DNA of 64,000 bases from Heliopora coerulea (taxonomy: Eukaryota; Cnidaria; Anthozoa; Scleralcyonacea; Helioporidae). A program made the translations under genes and the position numbers. The stretch spans positions 682,001 to 746,000 of the forward strand of contig JASJOG010000085.1 of NCBI GenBank assembly GCA_030142905.1, written 5' to 3'. Below the pieces are notes generated by a model. The model searched no databases, had not been told where the DNA came from, and saw only the letters and a program-made list of their open reading frames with translations. Shown in pieces: positions 1 to 12,277 of this stretch. The stretch's first letter is position 1. Each line of letters begins with the position of its first letter.

Positions 1-1494
1 CTACGATGCTTCAGTGAAATCTAGTGAAATCTATTTCAAAATTTTACACGACTTTACTAGAGCAATGCGAAAATTGTTTGATAAAAAAAAGTCGTGAATT
101 TGAAATTTAGGGACTCGAAACCAACCGAGTCGCATATTCTTCATTCTCTTCGATACAGATGCTACCAATATCTCGTCTTTTTCTCACTTTTTGTAACCAT
201 TAGAATTAAATCTAATGGAATTTTTCACAAAATTTAGCACATGTGATTTCAGGTGCTTATGTGGTGTGAAATGGCCACAATAAAGCTTCAAGAATCGCAA
301 ATCGAGGGGCGTTCTTGGATTAAAAAACGACGGGACATATATCCGATCTGTCCTGAATTAGTTTCGTTTGCGAATTCAACCCTCAGGGCCATGTCCGACT
401 TTTTAATTTTACTCTGGCAAACGCCAGACGATTTTACTCGTCAAGGGGAACCGTGTCAGACCGGAAAGGGTCGAGGAAATCGCAAACATCTTTCCCGGAA
501 AGTTTTTCGTGAACTTTTGATTGGACCAGATCGCAAAAGTTAATTTTGGTTAGTCACTGTACAGATATCGACTGGTTTCGCTGTAATGACCTCCGGAATA
601 TTTGGAAAGAACTAACTGCTCTCTGCTCAACTGGACAACCTGGTTTTCTCGAGTCTTGAGAGAGCTGAAACTGAGTTCCTCTTGAAAGCTAATCACCATA
701 TTCCAACGAAACTTCGGTGATGTAGTTATTCGCCAATCACGTTTCATGCGTGCTTCATCCACTGGTGGTTCATTATGTCCTCTAGCGTTGGTCTCTTTTC
801 TGCATTTTTCTGCAACATCCACGTTATCAGGGCTTTGAGGTCTACAACAGTTGGAAAATATACTGTATCTCTAATATTTGCCAATGAGACGGTGTTCGGC
901 TGTTCTAGTTATACGTCGTATTCGAGAACTGTTGGACCTGATGTCCAAACACTGAGACAAAAGCTGCTGTTACGTGACCAGGAGGACCCCCACGTTCTAC
1001 GGCACTAATCGTGCTAGCACCTTCAATATTTTACGAAACTTCTTAGATTACCTGACAATCAGTCAGACGTTGTTGCCAGAATTATTGCGTGATAGTTTTT
1101 AGAATATTTCAAAGTCAGTTGAACGTTATTGTCTGGAATATTGTGCGAAACTGCTGAGAATCAGTTGCACGTATTGCGTGAAATATTGCACGAAATTTCT
1201 TAGAATGCTTGAGAATCAGTTGAATGTTATTGTCTGAAATATTTACACGAAACGTCTTAGAATGCTTGAGAATCAGTTGCACGTATTCGGTGAAATTTTG
1301 CACGAAACATCGTGTACCTAAAATACATCAATACAAATCAAAACTAAGCGAGATTTTTATGTGTAATCATGTGACAAAAAATAGCCAATCAACTGCGAAT
1401 GTCCATAAAATAATTCGTGAGATGTAACTAGGGAAAGTCATCTATTTTAACAACGGATAATTGACAGATACTTATGTGAGAGACTGCCTAAGCT
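1..1494. other. Intergenic or intronic sequence downstream of the kinase exons
   Basis: No open frame here resembles a known protein, and the expected last PIM exon was not seen. Around 400-460 there is a motif (TTTTACTCTGGC...CCAGACGATTTTACTC) that recurs at 15.3 kb and, inverted, at 47.3 kb. A tandem repeat occupies about 1085-1310. Confidence 0.5.
1085..1310. repeat. Short tandem repeat, period about 55-57 bp
   Basis: The unit GAGAATCAGTTG...GAAATATT...CACGAAA...CTTAGAATGCTT recurs with starts near 1156, 1211 and 1268. More diverged copies lie upstream from about 1085. The copies differ by substitutions, so the array is not recent. It interrupts the region where the last kinase exon would be expected. 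Confidence 0.7.
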
Positions 1495-1523
1495 CTAAAA
1501 TTCAAAAAACCTTCCTGACATAC

Positions 1524-2260
1524 CTTGTGGAAGTGATCGTGTAAAGGGGACCTCGTTTCTTACAATCTCTTGTTCATTTGCGAAAGGTACATCACCGCAG
1601 ACCATGTCGTACAGCAGTACACCCAAAGACCATACTGTCGCTGATCTCGCAAAGTAACATTGGTTGACGTACCATTCCGGAGGACAATATGACCGCGTGC
1701 CTAACAAGGGATGAGATATAGACGGATTATTAACAACACGACCTTGTTCTGGCCATTTGTGACCCTTTCAGTTTGACCTCCGCCTTTCCTTAGTAAAAGA
1801 AAGAATTTTTTCTTAAAGTTTCATCCGTGGAGTGTCGGATTTATAAACCGTGATCCATCTTAAAAATGACAGGAAAACCATCAACTGGTTTCTCATTACC
1901 TTCGTATTCCGTGTACACAGAGCTTTTCAACTTCGTCCCCGAACCAAAGTCAGCTAATTTCACCATTCCCGCTTTCAAATCTAACACGATATTCTCGTCT
2001 TTGATGTCGCGATGAAAAACTCCTTTCGTTTCGCAATAAATTGCTGCTTCCACCACTTGGCGAAAGATTTTTCTCGCCATATTCTCAGGGAGGAATTCCT
2101 GTTCGCTGATGAAGTCAAAAAGATCGATGTGATGTTCAGGTCGTTCTAAAACCATGACGAGGGACTGCCCGCACTCGAAGAAGTCCAACAGTTTGATGAT
2201 GTTTTTGTGATTTAGATGTTGCTGCAAAAAGACTTCTTTAGGGATCAGTTTTGCGTCCAC
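1524..2260 (-). CDS. PIM-like serine/threonine kinase, partial (two exons)
   Basis: Two coding exons read on the minus strand, 2260-1900 and 1700-1524. They are joined by a GT-AG intron in phase 1, which restores an [11 protein letters not shown] segment. The product is a kinase C-lobe with the catalytic loop HRDIKDEN, the magnesium-binding DFG in DFGSG, the hinge stretch [13 protein letters not shown], and PPEW followed by [15 protein letters not shown]. This order of motifs is characteristic of the PIM family, cytoplasmic and constitutively active kinases. The first exon has a normal acceptor and begins after the N-lobe. The second ends on a clean donor. The glycine-rich loop and catalytic-lysine exon should lie above 2260 and the final C-lobe exon below 1524, but I found neither. 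It is therefore an incomplete gene with distant exons or a truncated copy. There is no stop or frameshift inside the two exons. Family assignment is firm; completeness is unknown. Confidence 0.75.
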
Positions 2261-5200
2261 CTAGGTGAAACATGTAGAAAGAGATACAACAGCAGTTCCA
2301 ACAACTATACGCAAAATAACATCAGAAAAAAGAGAAATGTTCGTGATATTCAGTTCTACTTCACGGAGGTGCCTTGTCTTTTCGAATACGCCGAAAGGAG
2401 GGAAGGATGCGAGGAGAGAACGGCAAATTGAGTTAAAAGGCAAGAGGGTGACGACGGGAATGGAGAAAGTGATTTTGAACGCATTAACTGACAGAAGCTT
2501 CTTCAATTTCCTCCTTCACATTGCTCCTTATCCGCCATTTCCATTTATTGTACCCATACCATCATACGAAAAACCAGAAGCCTCAGTGGAGAGAATGATG
2601 AATATGCCAATCTGGGAAAGTTGAATATATACTTCACGCCACTGAAGGGTGTTTTGCGAAATCCGGAACTGTACGCCGAGTTTTCAAACTATCGTGCTCA
2701 AATTTTCATATAGTAAAAAAAGAAATGGAGTATCTTCAGTTTGCTTCATAATTATGATAATTCTTTAATATGTCATGATTTTACGAATTATTTTGCTCCA
2801 TCCAGTGAAAATCCATACCGTAGAACACCCTGTGCTGTGAGGTAACTCAACAAATTTTGGACAATTTGGATCGTATTAGCTCAGGAATCAACAAAATTCA
2901 TTTCTATATACATGTTAATACATTTGGGGACTAGAACTCCAATTCGCTTAAAGCCTGTTGAAGTAAATGTATATGTCTTCTAGTGGGAAATGTCTTAGTA
3001 TACGCTGACTAACAGACTTCTAAATTACCTCAACATGTGATCCGATTTTAGCCTTCTCTAGGACCTTCAAAGCAACCTAAACAATAATAAATAGATTACA
3101 TAAATAGTACAGGTGGGAATAAACAAGCGTCATGCAGCTGCCCATCACACGAAGAGATGGTTTGTGGTGGATTACCATAAGATAGGTAGATATTGACACA
3201 CTGATGCAACATTTGCTAACGAGCTGAGTTTTCATAGCGCTGGGGACGGTACTCAAACTTTTTTACTAGCCACCTAAAAGCAACAAGGGGTGATTTAAAA
3301 TTGAGATATCGACTCATACGTAAATCTTGTTTCAATTGAAATGAAAACACAGCAAACCCGAGAATTAGCTTACTTTTTATTTCTATTAATGCACCAGAAT
3401 TAGCTTTGCATTTATTAGGGGTATAAAGCCGTGTATGATGAAGTGACCAGATGGGCCGGATTTTGACGGAGGGCCGCCGGGCGTCTTGGTTTTAGTGTAA
3501 TAGATAATGGTAATAACGAAGAGCGTTATCACCGTCATCAGAAAGTCTAGTATCTCCATGATCGAGAGACCTTGCTGTTCAACAGAATGTTCCATGTCAT
3601 GCACATAATATGGATGAATAACTTTCGCTTGCTATGTCAATCCTTGTAGCTCAATGGTGAGATTAAGCATCTGACAGGCGTTGGTGATCACAAGGTTAAA
3701 TTCGGTGCCAGCAAGGTGCACGCAGTTTCAAAAAGTAAGGGATAAAAAAGACATCGCTAACTTCTGACATCTTGAGAACCCAAGATTTGAGCAGAGAATT
3801 CGTGTAAATAATTACGACGAGGTTTCTACTTCATTTCAAAATCATTGTCAAGTCGAACTCTTGGCTTTCAAATAAAGTAGAACTATAATAATTGTTTCTG
3901 TATCTTGTTGTCTTCCCAAATCTCGGGTTCTCAACATGTCAGTATTTTTGGGTATTTGTCTTACATTTTGAAAAGTTTAGAGAGCCGTATTCTGACATTA
4001 CCCTCAATCGAACTTATTAACAAGTCCGACAGCATTGCAAGTAAATTATCTGTTAATCTTCATCCATTTTGTACTTATTACATACACTGTGCTAAGCTGT
4101 CCCTTTTTTGAATATTTTGGACTGTTTACCCAACCAGCATCCAAACCTACCGGCATGCCATCTGCTTTTCTTTTCGCGGAATATACATTTGCGGATCCTC
4201 CTTGACAAATGTTAGAGAACAATTCGTATTCTTCTAAGATCGATTCTGGAGCTGTGACGAAGGAAAGGAAGATTACTGTTGACTTTCGCTATTGACATAG
4301 TTTAATATGCATTTTCGACTAGAATTCTGGTATAATCGAAAGAGGACGAATGACAAAGTGAAAAATTAATTTGACCGTTTTCAATTATGTCACTGTTAAA
4401 TTTCAACAATTAGTAAAGTTTTCTCGTTTCTCATTTCTATAAACTCCCAGAAGACATTTAATCACTGAATCGACGTTAGATTTAACCGATCTGACTGGGG
4501 TCTCTATCCGACATACTATGAAATTTAATGAAAAAAAATGTGAATGAAATATTGATAAGAAAAAAAAAAAAGTGACGCTCAAAATATCATTTGTTGGACT
4601 GTTAGCCCAGTCAAACTTGACTTTCAAAACGTTTTTCTAAAATTCGTTAGGGAGTGACCGATGTCTTGAGAACTATTCAAAAACAGTTTTTAAGTTTGAT
4701 TTAGAAATGACGTTTATCGTAGCTCTGAAATGTATTTTCTCCTAATTTGTACCATTTTATACATCTCATTTTAAGCCTAAATACATCATGAATGAATATA
4801 TAAGGAACCAAAGCCTCTTGATTATGATTAGTCCAAAAGCCACCTATAATGCAGTCGCAACATGTTTTCTTTTCAATTAAAAACTGGATTCTATATCTCG
4901 GTTTACAAAACTCTTGCAACTCCAAGATCACTTTACGAGAAAAGCGTTCAGTTGTCGTTTCACACAACTTTTTGTGCCATCGACTAGTTCTGCCTCTGTG
5001 AGGCTCAGTGAGCCAGAAGACATACAAAATTTCCAATGATCTGTAAGGCCCAATGAACCCCCAAGACATATATTTCCAAATGACCTGGTCCTGTCACTTT
5101 TGATGAATTGTTTCGGCAATTTTGTTAAGCAAAACCCAATGGTGCGTCTCACCTTCAGTTTCTATACTGCATTTAATTACGTATGTAAGAATCTTAAGTT

Positions 5201-8200
5201 GTCCGTCAAAAGGATGGAAAATCTCCCATTGATACAGAATAGTTAACAAGATCGACTATCTTCATTCTGGACCTCACATACTTACTCAAAACAGACGTTG
5301 CTTTCTGAGGAGTTTTTTCATTGACAACACCAACTCGGGCTTGCTTTTTCCGAGTAATGTTTAGGCCAACATTAGCAGCCGACTTCTTAGCTTTTTCGCA
5401 CACTTTGTTGAAAAGAATCCAGTGTTCCGTCATCGTCTTGCTCTCGTTAGGACCGATATAGCAAATTTCAAACCAAAGGTCCAAATACAAAATATTTCTC
5501 GACGATGGCCTCTTCAGTTCAACCAATTGGACGAGATATTTTCACTAAATGTGAGTAGAAGTGAATCGGTTGGCTAACAGATAAACGATTTATAACTGAT
5601 TAGGACTATTAAAAATTTATGATGAACAAAGTCTTCGCATTCATAAATAACTACTTAGGGTCAATGCACACTGACAAGGAAAATGTTCGTGTAACCAAAA
5701 CTGCGACAATGAAAACAAAAGAATAAGAAAACTGTTGTATAAAGTAAAATGCGTTTGCAAGTTGAAGCAAGAACATCAGGCGGTGGAATTCAGTTCCCAG
5801 CCATGCACACGTAGGTCCCATGCTTCGTAAACAATGTAACGTCAACAAGATGGCGATTAAGGCGAACGGTAAGAAGTTATCGGTCGTGAATGACAATCGT
5901 AAACTGACAATCACTTAATCGACAGGAAACCCTGTTGAGGGAAGGGAGAAACCACTGAGAACAATAAAAGACGGAGAAATATTATGAATGATTCATTTAA
6001 AAATGACTCGAAGAGATAGCGAAGTTTTTCCCAATTTACTCTGTGAGAAAATTGAAGTGTTTTTACTATTCCACAGGACTTTGATTTTAGTAAATGAGGT
6101 GGCAGCCTTGACGGCGTGTCTGACTGCGGTTTTTAAAGTTTGCTATCATAGTCGAGGAGTAATTTGTTGTTATTGACACTGAGTGCCAACAGAAAAGAAA
6201 ATCTTGGGCTGGCATAACTCTGATATCAATTTTGAGTGGTGTTGTATACATCAACTAAAACCGCAGTGACTAGCAAGTTCGTGAAAAATGCAAGAAGTTC
6301 ATCAACGTAAACATGAAGCAGTTCAGAACCTGACATAGAACTGACCAGTGATAGTTATATAGCCAATTGTATACTTCTCGCATACTAAACCATTTCCGAG
6401 CCATTCGCAACAAGATACTTTTCCTTTAGGGTAGAACTGGACATTCAAGTTGGTTTACGTACAAACAAACAAGTTATAATTGATTTAAAGCATCAATAAT
6501 TCACGACGAGGAAGGTTTTTGCATTGATAAGTAACTGAAATCCACTACGGCGAAAACACGCAAACTCTAATCAATAAATGCTTCCAGCATCTCGCTAATC
6601 CCCTGTCACAGCTTGGGGCAAAATTCATGTCATTTCGCTCAGAGATAGAAGACTTCGTTATCTCATTGAAATAGTGAAACGTTTGCTAGAAACAGAACAG
6701 GATATGCTTGGATGTGTAGTAATGTAGCAAAAGAAACAATCAGCTTAAAAAACCATGTAACATTGCAACAATACCCAGACATTGGTTAAGAACTGTGATC
6801 TTAATCATCGACATTCGATGATTTCGACGACCTTATTTTTAACTGTTTTCTGCATGAATTTTTTTCACACTTGCGGTCACTTCTTTTTAGAGTTGTTATT
6901 CAAATCTTCTTTTCCTTATTTGTTTATCAACTACAGGATGTGTGAAAAGGATAAAAAACGGCTTCGTAGTAAAAATTTCAAAGATAAGATTTTGCTAGAA
7001 AACGAAAGAACCAGGTATTGACGTTTATATACTTCGTTGAGAACTGCCTACGCTGCACCCCGTTTTTAAATACGGCTTCGTTTGAGATGCCATAACTTAC
7101 ACGAGTGTTTAGCCTGATATCTAAATAGCCGCTCCTGGGTTGGTTAAAACACTCAGCTATTGTCTCGTTCTTCCACGAACTATCATATGGTGTATGATAT
7201 CAGTTGAAACGTTTCTCGTCATAGTACGTGGTAGTGTTGTACAGTTGCCTGATTTTCAAACAGGCAGTGTAGCATACGAATAAATTGATAAAACTGGATA
7301 ATCTATGCATAACATGAGGCTGAAATGCCACCTACGTGGATTTTATAATGACGGAAAAATCAATCACCACTTTTTGTTTTTGCATTCTCTTTTCGTTTTA
7401 CGGGTCGCTTCAGTTCAAAATGTTCACTATACTGTAGTACAATCTGACAAAAGGCCGTTCGTACGGAACCCCAGGAGCGAATGAACAGCAGTGTGTTCGA
7501 GCACCGGACAAACGAACTTAAATTTTATTCGCAGTGGCGAGCTATGGACCGGACAGGGCCATTTAGATAATCATCCAGACGGGGACCGATTCTGCAACCT
7601 GATGGCCTGGCGAGACGTTTTAACCGTAGGATTGCCAAGTCCATGACTCATAGAGGGCGAAAGTAGCAAATGTGACCTAGTTCGATTGATGGGGCATATG
7701 TACTACTTCAGCAGCCGCTTCAATATGACAATCATTCTTAATCGACCATGTGAATGTTATACATTAATGACAATGGTAATGATCATGGGGCCTTGGAATA
7801 AAGCAGACAACATGCGAACGTTACTCAAGCTGTGAACTTCGAGTGCTTCTTCTCGGTAAAATTCGTAACCTACTGATCACGGAGAGATGCTATTCCGACG
7901 AAGAGCCAAGGATAGAAATTCATGCCTGTTCATCATTTAATCTTAGTGTTCTCTTGAAACATGTCCAGCTCAATGGTTAAACAATACCACCGCATAGTTT
8001 GAAAAATTTCTTATACCAAGGTTTGCCGAGGCCAAACTCGGAAAAGCGACCTAGCCTTCTCACTCCCAAACACTCCTAAAAATGGTTTCGCTTAAAACGT
8101 TAACTCGTACAAGCATTTTGCTCCCAGTTCACTGGTAAAAGAGCAGTCCGGAAACCCCAAGATGTAAGTTCGAATCCCGCTTAAGTCATCAATTTTTCGA

Positions 8201-9200
8201 GTTTACTTTCTCCGGAAGGGTTAATCTTAATTTTTTATCGACACGTCAGTCTGTTTAATGCTACTGTGTTTTTCAATCAGGAATTTGTGCTTGTAGCTTC
8301 ATTGGAGCAAAGCAAACATCCTACGCAAAGTCACGAGTCACGTTCTTCATCTCACTGCGGACATTTCTTACACCATTATTTACACAATTGAATTAACAAT
8401 TTAACAAGTGTAGATAAAATTATAAAGCTATCTGCAACAGCTAATTCTTAATCTTTCACGAAAGCCTATTATGAGCTTACCGAACGTTTTTGGATCTATT
8501 ATTGACAAAATATCCTTTTAGCACGGATTGAAACACGAACATTCTATGACTAATGAAAGGTTGACACTTTACTCGAAGATGGCATTTTTTCGCGATTTGT
8601 TGCTTCCGAGAAAAACTTTTTAATGTATTCTAGAAATTGGAAGTAAGAGAAAAAGAAAGACACCAGAAATTAATAGCAAAATATTCTACAATCCGGTAGA
8701 CACATCAACGTACGTGTCAAGCTTAGAAGTTTTTTCAAGGTATCGAAGTTTTGTTCTAGCAGACATCTTAACTCGGAAAGTGTGACGGCATTTAGTGACT
8801 GCCATGGAACTCTTTCTGGTAACTAACTCCATCGAAAGAAAACATTTTTTCCAATATTTTGTGGTTATTTTTCTAGATGTATGTGAAGATAATTTTCAAC
8901 GCTAATTGTAAATACTTCACCGAAGTTAATTACGCCCTTCGGACGTAAACTGCTCGTGCCGACTAACATCTCCCGAAATATAAACAAAGTGGCTAAGTCG
9001 GGCCAACGAACTGTGATAATTTTCATAAAATGACCGGGTCGTTTACAAACTGTTTGATTGGTTATAGCCAATCTAACACTTTCATTAAACAAAATACCAC
9101 GGACAATCGTTTGATTTCTCACACGTATTAATGAAGAGGGTTTTTTTTTAAAACAATTCATTCATAAAACAATCGCATACAACAAAAAAAATAACTTGAA
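2261..9200. other. Long intergenic region without a supported gene
   Basis: Several minus-strand frames of 60-120 codons occur, for example 3386-3604 with one hydrophobic segment, 5206-5526, and 5651-5914. None has a recognisable domain or consistent splice sites. The 5206-5526 frame is faintly like the middle of a hAT transposase, too weak to call. Near 3640-3720 and 8115-8190 there are tRNA-derived segments with a B-box. About 5545-5660 and 6455-6545 share a diverged stretch (TTATAA..TGATT, then GCATT.ATAA.TAACT), indicating an old duplication. Nothing else stands out. Confidence 0.4.
8115..8190 (+). repeat. tRNA-derived SINE fragment
   Basis: An A-box-like stretch (CACTGGTAAAAGAGCAG) is followed about 30 bp later by a B-box (AAGTTCGAATCCC). 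This spacing is that of a tRNA promoter. The flanks do not form acceptor or anticodon stems, so it is read as a tRNA-derived repeat rather than a functional tRNA. Related B-box segments occur near 20.15 kb (minus), 50.6 kb and 62.9 kb. Confidence 0.5.
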
Positions 9201-9210
9201 CCAGATTTTT

Positions 9211-12198
9211 TTAATCCAAAGCGGCAGCTCCAGATATAATCTCAATCAGTTCTCTAGTAATAACGGCTTGACGGGTTCGGTTGAAGGTCAAGGTAAGCTT
9301 GTCTATCATTTCGCCTGTAAAAAAAAACAAAAAAAAAATCAAATGACACAGAACATTTTTTAACAATATTCTTTGGCAGATTCCTAAGTCGTTGTTTTCA
9401 GTTACTGTAAATGAACAAGATAATTGATCAAAAAATATCTACTGTGTGTACATTGGCTCCAATTTCACTTCTTTTCCTCTCTTTTCCTTTTTAGTACTGG
9501 TTTTACTTTTCCCATGTTTCCTTTTTTGTTCCATTCCATTTCTTTCCATTGTCCTATATCCTATCCAATCGTGTTGCATCCTATTCCATTCTATCATATC
9601 CTATCTTAGCCTATCCTGTCCCATCTCTCACTTCCCTTCCCTTCTCTTCATTTCCCTTCCTTACATTTCCCATCCTTTCCCTGCAACATTTAGGTATTTG
9701 TGTTAAAAACACAAGCACAACTAAAACAACAGTATTACAGCTTCACAACAGAACTAAACTGCAAGGATCAGCTTTATCAATCAGAGTTCACACTTATCAG
9801 CAAGTCAGTAAACTTTGAACATACCTGCATTTTTGCTTGCACCATCCATTGCTGTCATCCTGGCACTTTGTTCACTGCAAGCCTGCTCCTTCATACCAAA
9901 AAACAACATGGAAGCCAGAGAAAACTCTTGGTAGTTTTGCATTATGTCTGCATCCACATCATCATAAATGCTTAGTGACTCTACCATGAAAACAAGGACA
10001 TCAGGAGTTCAGTGCATGTAGAACAAGAGACTGAATTGCATACCAATTGATATAAGGGCTAAGAGCCACTCAAATTTTTGAAATTATTTGAAAGAAATCA
10101 GTTCCTAAATCAATTTTTTTATCATTATTCATTTAATTACTTATTTATTAAAGCAATGTTAGTTTTTAACTTAGTTTATTTATTTACTTATTTTTTAATA
10201 TTTTTAGATAATTTGTTTAATAAATTGTAAAGATTTGACATTTTTAAAGTTATTTTGCTTGTCTCTTCTTGATGCAAAAGCATTGAAGTTGAAGAGTAGT
10301 AAATTGGAAGCAGAGAACACTGGAAATTTTGTCATACCTGCATTGTTCAGGGCCTCGAATGAAAACACTGGTTTAGTTAGAGTTTCATAAGACACTACAG
10401 AGCTGTAATCAGAATAGAAAAACAAACAATCAGCTACTGCCATTAAAAACTGAACATTAAAAGGTTTCTTGAGGAGGGAACCACTTCTACTGTTTGCAAA
10501 TTAAAGAGTTGGCTAAGCAAAGATACTCTGGTTTACTGAAATGTTAAAAAAACCATCAAATTTGGTAATACTCTGATGCCAATTATGAAAAATATAATGT
10601 TGGGAATAAATATGAACACTAGGCAGAAATAACATGTGGAGCACTCCTTGGTACACTTTCTCAGCATGCATATACAGGCCTTTTCATGAGCAAAATGACA
10701 TGCATGTGGTGATTAGCATGCACAAGTTGATTTGCATGTACAAATCACACAGGTATTTAAATTGATCCATTATAACTAAGAAATACCATGAAAACAATCA
10801 TTTTACCTAATTCATCATGTTACTAAGGTTACTGTTTGCACTTAAACAGTCAATCAAAACACACTTAAAACTACAGCAAAAAAAAAAAAATTTACAAACA
10901 ATTCTATTTATTCAAACACTTTATCTTTATGTCAATCATCTTTGCTTTCTGCATCAAAAGGATTGTGATCAGAATTGTGAAAAATATCAGAATCTTTAGA
11001 ATTATCTGTGCTAATTGCACTTTCTCTACACATTGATTGCTGCCCTCTTCTGATTCCAACAGTGCCAAACAAATGTAACTTCATTGAGAACTTTAGTCAA
11101 GTAGTATCTTGCGGCAGCTGGATTACTCTCTGACACTGATTTCTGGAATTGTGCGCAGGCTATACCACACTGCCATGCAAATTGTTTGAATCAAATATAT
11201 TAAATGACTTTGACAATTTTACATCAGATCACACAAGCACTACATGGACGTTCATCTGTTATTCACACATCTCAGCCAGAGTTGCATTTTTGGCAACTGG
11301 TCCTGCTTGGGTCTTAAAAGGTACCGTATTTTCCGCACTATAAGCCGCTACTTTTTGACCAAAATTTTCGCCGTGCGGCTTATAATACGGTGCGACTTAT
11401 ATACGAATTTTTCAAAAAAAAACTGTAAAAAACGACACAAGAATTTTTATTTTGAAACTCAAATTACCATGAAATTTAAACTCTTGAACGTGAAGAAATA
11501 TCAGAGTCATAAGTTTTTTCCGAGTAAGCCAAATCAAAAATATTTCGGGCAATATTTCGGATACGGAGGACGAAGATTTTCATGGGTTTGTCGAGGACGA
11601 TTTAATAGACTTTTAAAAATGACATTACATACCACAGTCTTATGAATCACATTTTAAGTGATGTTTAATGTATGTATATTTCTGTAGAACGTTGCAATAA
11701 TAACAAATATAGCTCACGGTTTTTCCTTGTCTGATGTCAGTTGTTCAGTTATTCACGCTACACGTGGAATAGCAACGTAACAAAATAGGTACTTCTTTGG
11801 ACTTTTTCACATAGCGGCTTACAGTTCGGCGTGGCTTATAGTTCAGTGCGGCTTATAGTCCAGTGTGACTTATCCATGAATTTTTCAAAAAAAACAGCCA
11901 AAAATTGCCGATGCGGCTTATAATACGGTGCGACTTATAGTGCAGAAAATACGGTATGTTTCTGACACTCAACAATTTCCTTTATCATATATATATACAT
12001 AACTACAGACAGAAATGTTTCAGCCTACTGGGCCTCATCAGTGTAGTGCTGATGAGCAGGATGGAGAAGCCTACATTATATAGGCAACTCAAATGTTCCA
12101 CACTTGTGGAACATCTAAGCCATGCCAGAGTGTTCTAACTATATATACATATATATATGTATATATACATACACATGCATACATATATCTATACATAT

Positions 12199-12277
<79 letters not shown>

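Noticed and set aside
3386..3604. Small membrane protein of 72 aa
   Set aside because: One hydrophobic segment in an isolated frame, without splice, conservation or context support.
5206..5526. hAT transposase fragment
   Set aside because: Only a vague resemblance over about 40 residues, no catalytic or dimerisation motif, no terminal repeats.
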